NCBI GenBank assembly: GCA_013399695.1
Contig: VXAU01001251.1
Span: 1,149,753-1,213,752 of the forward strand
Direction: 5' to 3'
Length of the DNA: 64,000 bases
From: Formicarius rufipectus
Taxonomy: Eukaryota > Chordata > Aves > Passeriformes > Formicariidae
The stretch's first letter is position 1. The number at the start of each line of letters is the position of its first letter. This document shows positions 62,121 to 64,000 of this stretch, piece by piece. Made by a program: the position numbers and the translations under genes. The notes under the pieces are model-generated. The model was given only the letters and a program-made list of their open reading frames with translations, had not been told where the DNA came from and made no database searches.

Positions 62121-64000
62121 ATTGGACCTCTGTAAGGTTATGTGGGGTTTGATTGTGTTCTCCAAAGAGGCAACGTTGTGCCTTCCTTCCTCGTGAGGGT
62201 TTTTCACATCACTATCATGATTTGCAAAGCTGCATCTGTTCAGCTCAGAGCTGCCCAGCTCTCACACTCTGCAGACACATTGCATTGGTCATGGAAGCAG
62301 CCAGTGGCAATGTACTGGGCCAGTCTGTGGGCTGGCACTGGGTACTACCCCAGTCGTGGGCACGAGACCAAGTATCCAACAGACCGTCACTCAGACCAGC
62401 TTTACTCTGTTAGACATCCTGCCTAAGTTTTCTGCTGAAACCTTTTAAGGGAAGTATTTTTAATTCAAACTAAGTCAGCTGAAGTTATAAAGAAAGTGAT
62501 CTTGTTTTGGACAATAAACAAAAGTTCTCCAACTTTGTCCTTTCATGAATCATTTGTTGCCATCTTCTCCTTCTATAGCCATAGACAAAAAGGGAAGGAA
62601 AAAAAAAAAGAAAAAAGAAAGAGTTAGGAAGAAACAAGTTCCTGAGAAGCCTCTGTGATCTGTTAATCATACACCCACAGGCTTTCAAAATGCACAAGAC
62701 TGAGCATATGCACATACACCTGTGTATGTGTGCAAAATTTTTACTGAGTATGAAATAAGAGGAAAGAAAAATACTCCTCTGGTGAAGCTGCTGTATGTGT
62801 TTATCAAAGAGTGCAAGTCTTGTAATACAGACGTTTAAATGTTTATTTCAAGTAACCAAAGAACAATGTCTTTCAAAAGCCACAGATTGCATTTGAGCTC
62901 TTTCCCCTTGTATATGCAAGCTGACCTCTCTCCTTTTCTGTCAATGTTTGCAGGCAACTATCAGAAAAGAATAAACAAACAATTGCTGTCAGGCCAGTGT
63001 AGCTGCACAGATTTTCTCTAGTCAGCTTAGCAGAATGTGTTGACTGTGATTTTGCTTTGTAATGATACAAGTTCACTTGATACTCCTGTCCAGGATAATG
63101 ATATCCTGCCAGATTCATTGTGCTGAAGGAAAAAATGTCCTTTGCTTTTCTAAAACTTGCGATGGAACAAGAGTTAGGCAAAAATAATTAGTTAATGTTT
63201 GTCCAGTGGCTTATCTACACAGAGGAGCAAGCTAGAAGAGATCTGGTGCTTCTAGGAAAAAATTGCGGGACAAGAAAAGGTTTCAAGTCCAGAACTGAAC
63301 AAAATGTTCTCAACATAACAGTTGACTTTTCCAAAAATAAAAAGTCATGGGAATCTGTTGATTTTGATAAAAGCAAAATGCTAAACAAGCGAAAACATCA
63401 TTTTCTCCTCTTTCATTTTACTTCAGTACCTCCAAAACAGTTCCTTCAATGTCACTATGTTAAGATTTTATATGTTTTTACACATTTCTATAAAAATAAA
63501 CATATAACTGTATAGAACCATATATTGTATTTAACATATATATATATATATTAACCATTTGGGTGTTAAAAATGAGAAATTTTTATTTCTTCCTTGTAGT
63601 TTGGTCCTATTTTTTGGTGAAACTACTTCAGATTGAAATGAATTTTTTAATAAACTTATTTTGTGGGGTTTGAAACTTCTTTATACTAAGAGCACAGTAT
63701 TCCTTTTAATATGCTGGGGTTTACTGTGAATGGAAATTCTATTTTCCTTATTAGTTCTGCTATAGATGTTGGAGTACTGGTTTCTTGGAGCTAAATAAGC
63801 CCTTTACGCTTAACATAAATAGTCTTTTCTCTGTCAGACATTTAATTTTAGACAGGTAGTTCTGAACTCTTGCATTTATTTTCAAGGATATCCTTATTTC
63901 CAATATGGTCCTTCATCGCAAATTTCTCCCTGTGTAAATATTGATACCTGGAAATCATTATTATTTACGTGACTGAATCCAGAATTCAGCTTAGGTACTA
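62121..64000. other. Non-coding DNA, no gene recognised
   Basis: Frames up to 106 codons (63195-63515, plus strand) have no motif; that frame is Lys-rich in AT-rich DNA. A purine-rich patch lies at 62592-62622 and an (AT)8 run at 63536-63551. Confidence 0.55.
63536..63551 (+). repeat. (AT)8 dinucleotide repeat
   Basis: Eight AT units within AT-rich sequence. Confidence 0.9.

Noticed and set aside
1..64000. CRISPR arrays, operons, ribosome binding sites, phage or insertion sequences
   Set aside because: CR1 and SINE content show vertebrate nuclear DNA. No regularly spaced repeats or dense coding were found.

Overview
The window looks like avian nuclear DNA: AT-rich, single-copy-dominated, with no convincing protein-coding exon or structural RNA gene in 64 kb. 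The main evidence for a bird is a set of CR1 LINE fragments. Several end in the avian CR1 3' tail, tandem ATTCTATG-type octamers, or its complement on the minus strand. By eye, recognised CR1 makes up about 5% of the window, which is ordinary for a bird autosome or Z and far below a bird W. I cannot name the species. One insertion, a tRNA-headed SINE with an RTE-like tail, would narrow the lineage if its family were identified.

Layout. 1-4597 is unannotated AT-rich DNA with a GTTT microsatellite. 4598-4864 is a young tRNA-derived SINE with exact target-site duplications. 4865-18870 is mostly unique DNA with two short CR1 ends, a long pyrimidine tract, GTTT and CCAA microsatellites, and a possible conserved non-coding element near 10.2-10.6 kb. 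18875-20772 holds an old CR1 tail and a longer CR1 reverse-transcriptase remnant. 20773-30863 is a 10 kb stretch with nothing recognisable except one ambiguous base. 30864-38206 carries three minus-strand CR1 3' ends. 38207-50749 has an assembly gap inside a TTCCC/TTTCCCC satellite, a MIR-like SINE tail and a compact inverted repeat. 50750-51905 holds two CR1-type pieces and a MIR-like SINE. 57268-60934 contains a pair of unclassified direct repeats flanking a 1.1 kb minus-strand CR1. 61510-62120 is a decayed L1/Tx1-clade reverse-transcriptase fossil, unusual for a bird. The remainder is unique AT-rich DNA.

Functionally this is intergenic DNA or the inside of a very large intron. No genes act together here. 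Open reading frames up to 147 codons occur on both strands, but none resembles a known protein beyond the LINE-derived pieces, and they fit chance expectation. I found no undescribed biological system. The observations most worth checking are the SINE, the L1/Tx1 fossil, the unclassified repeat pair and three candidate conserved non-coding blocks.
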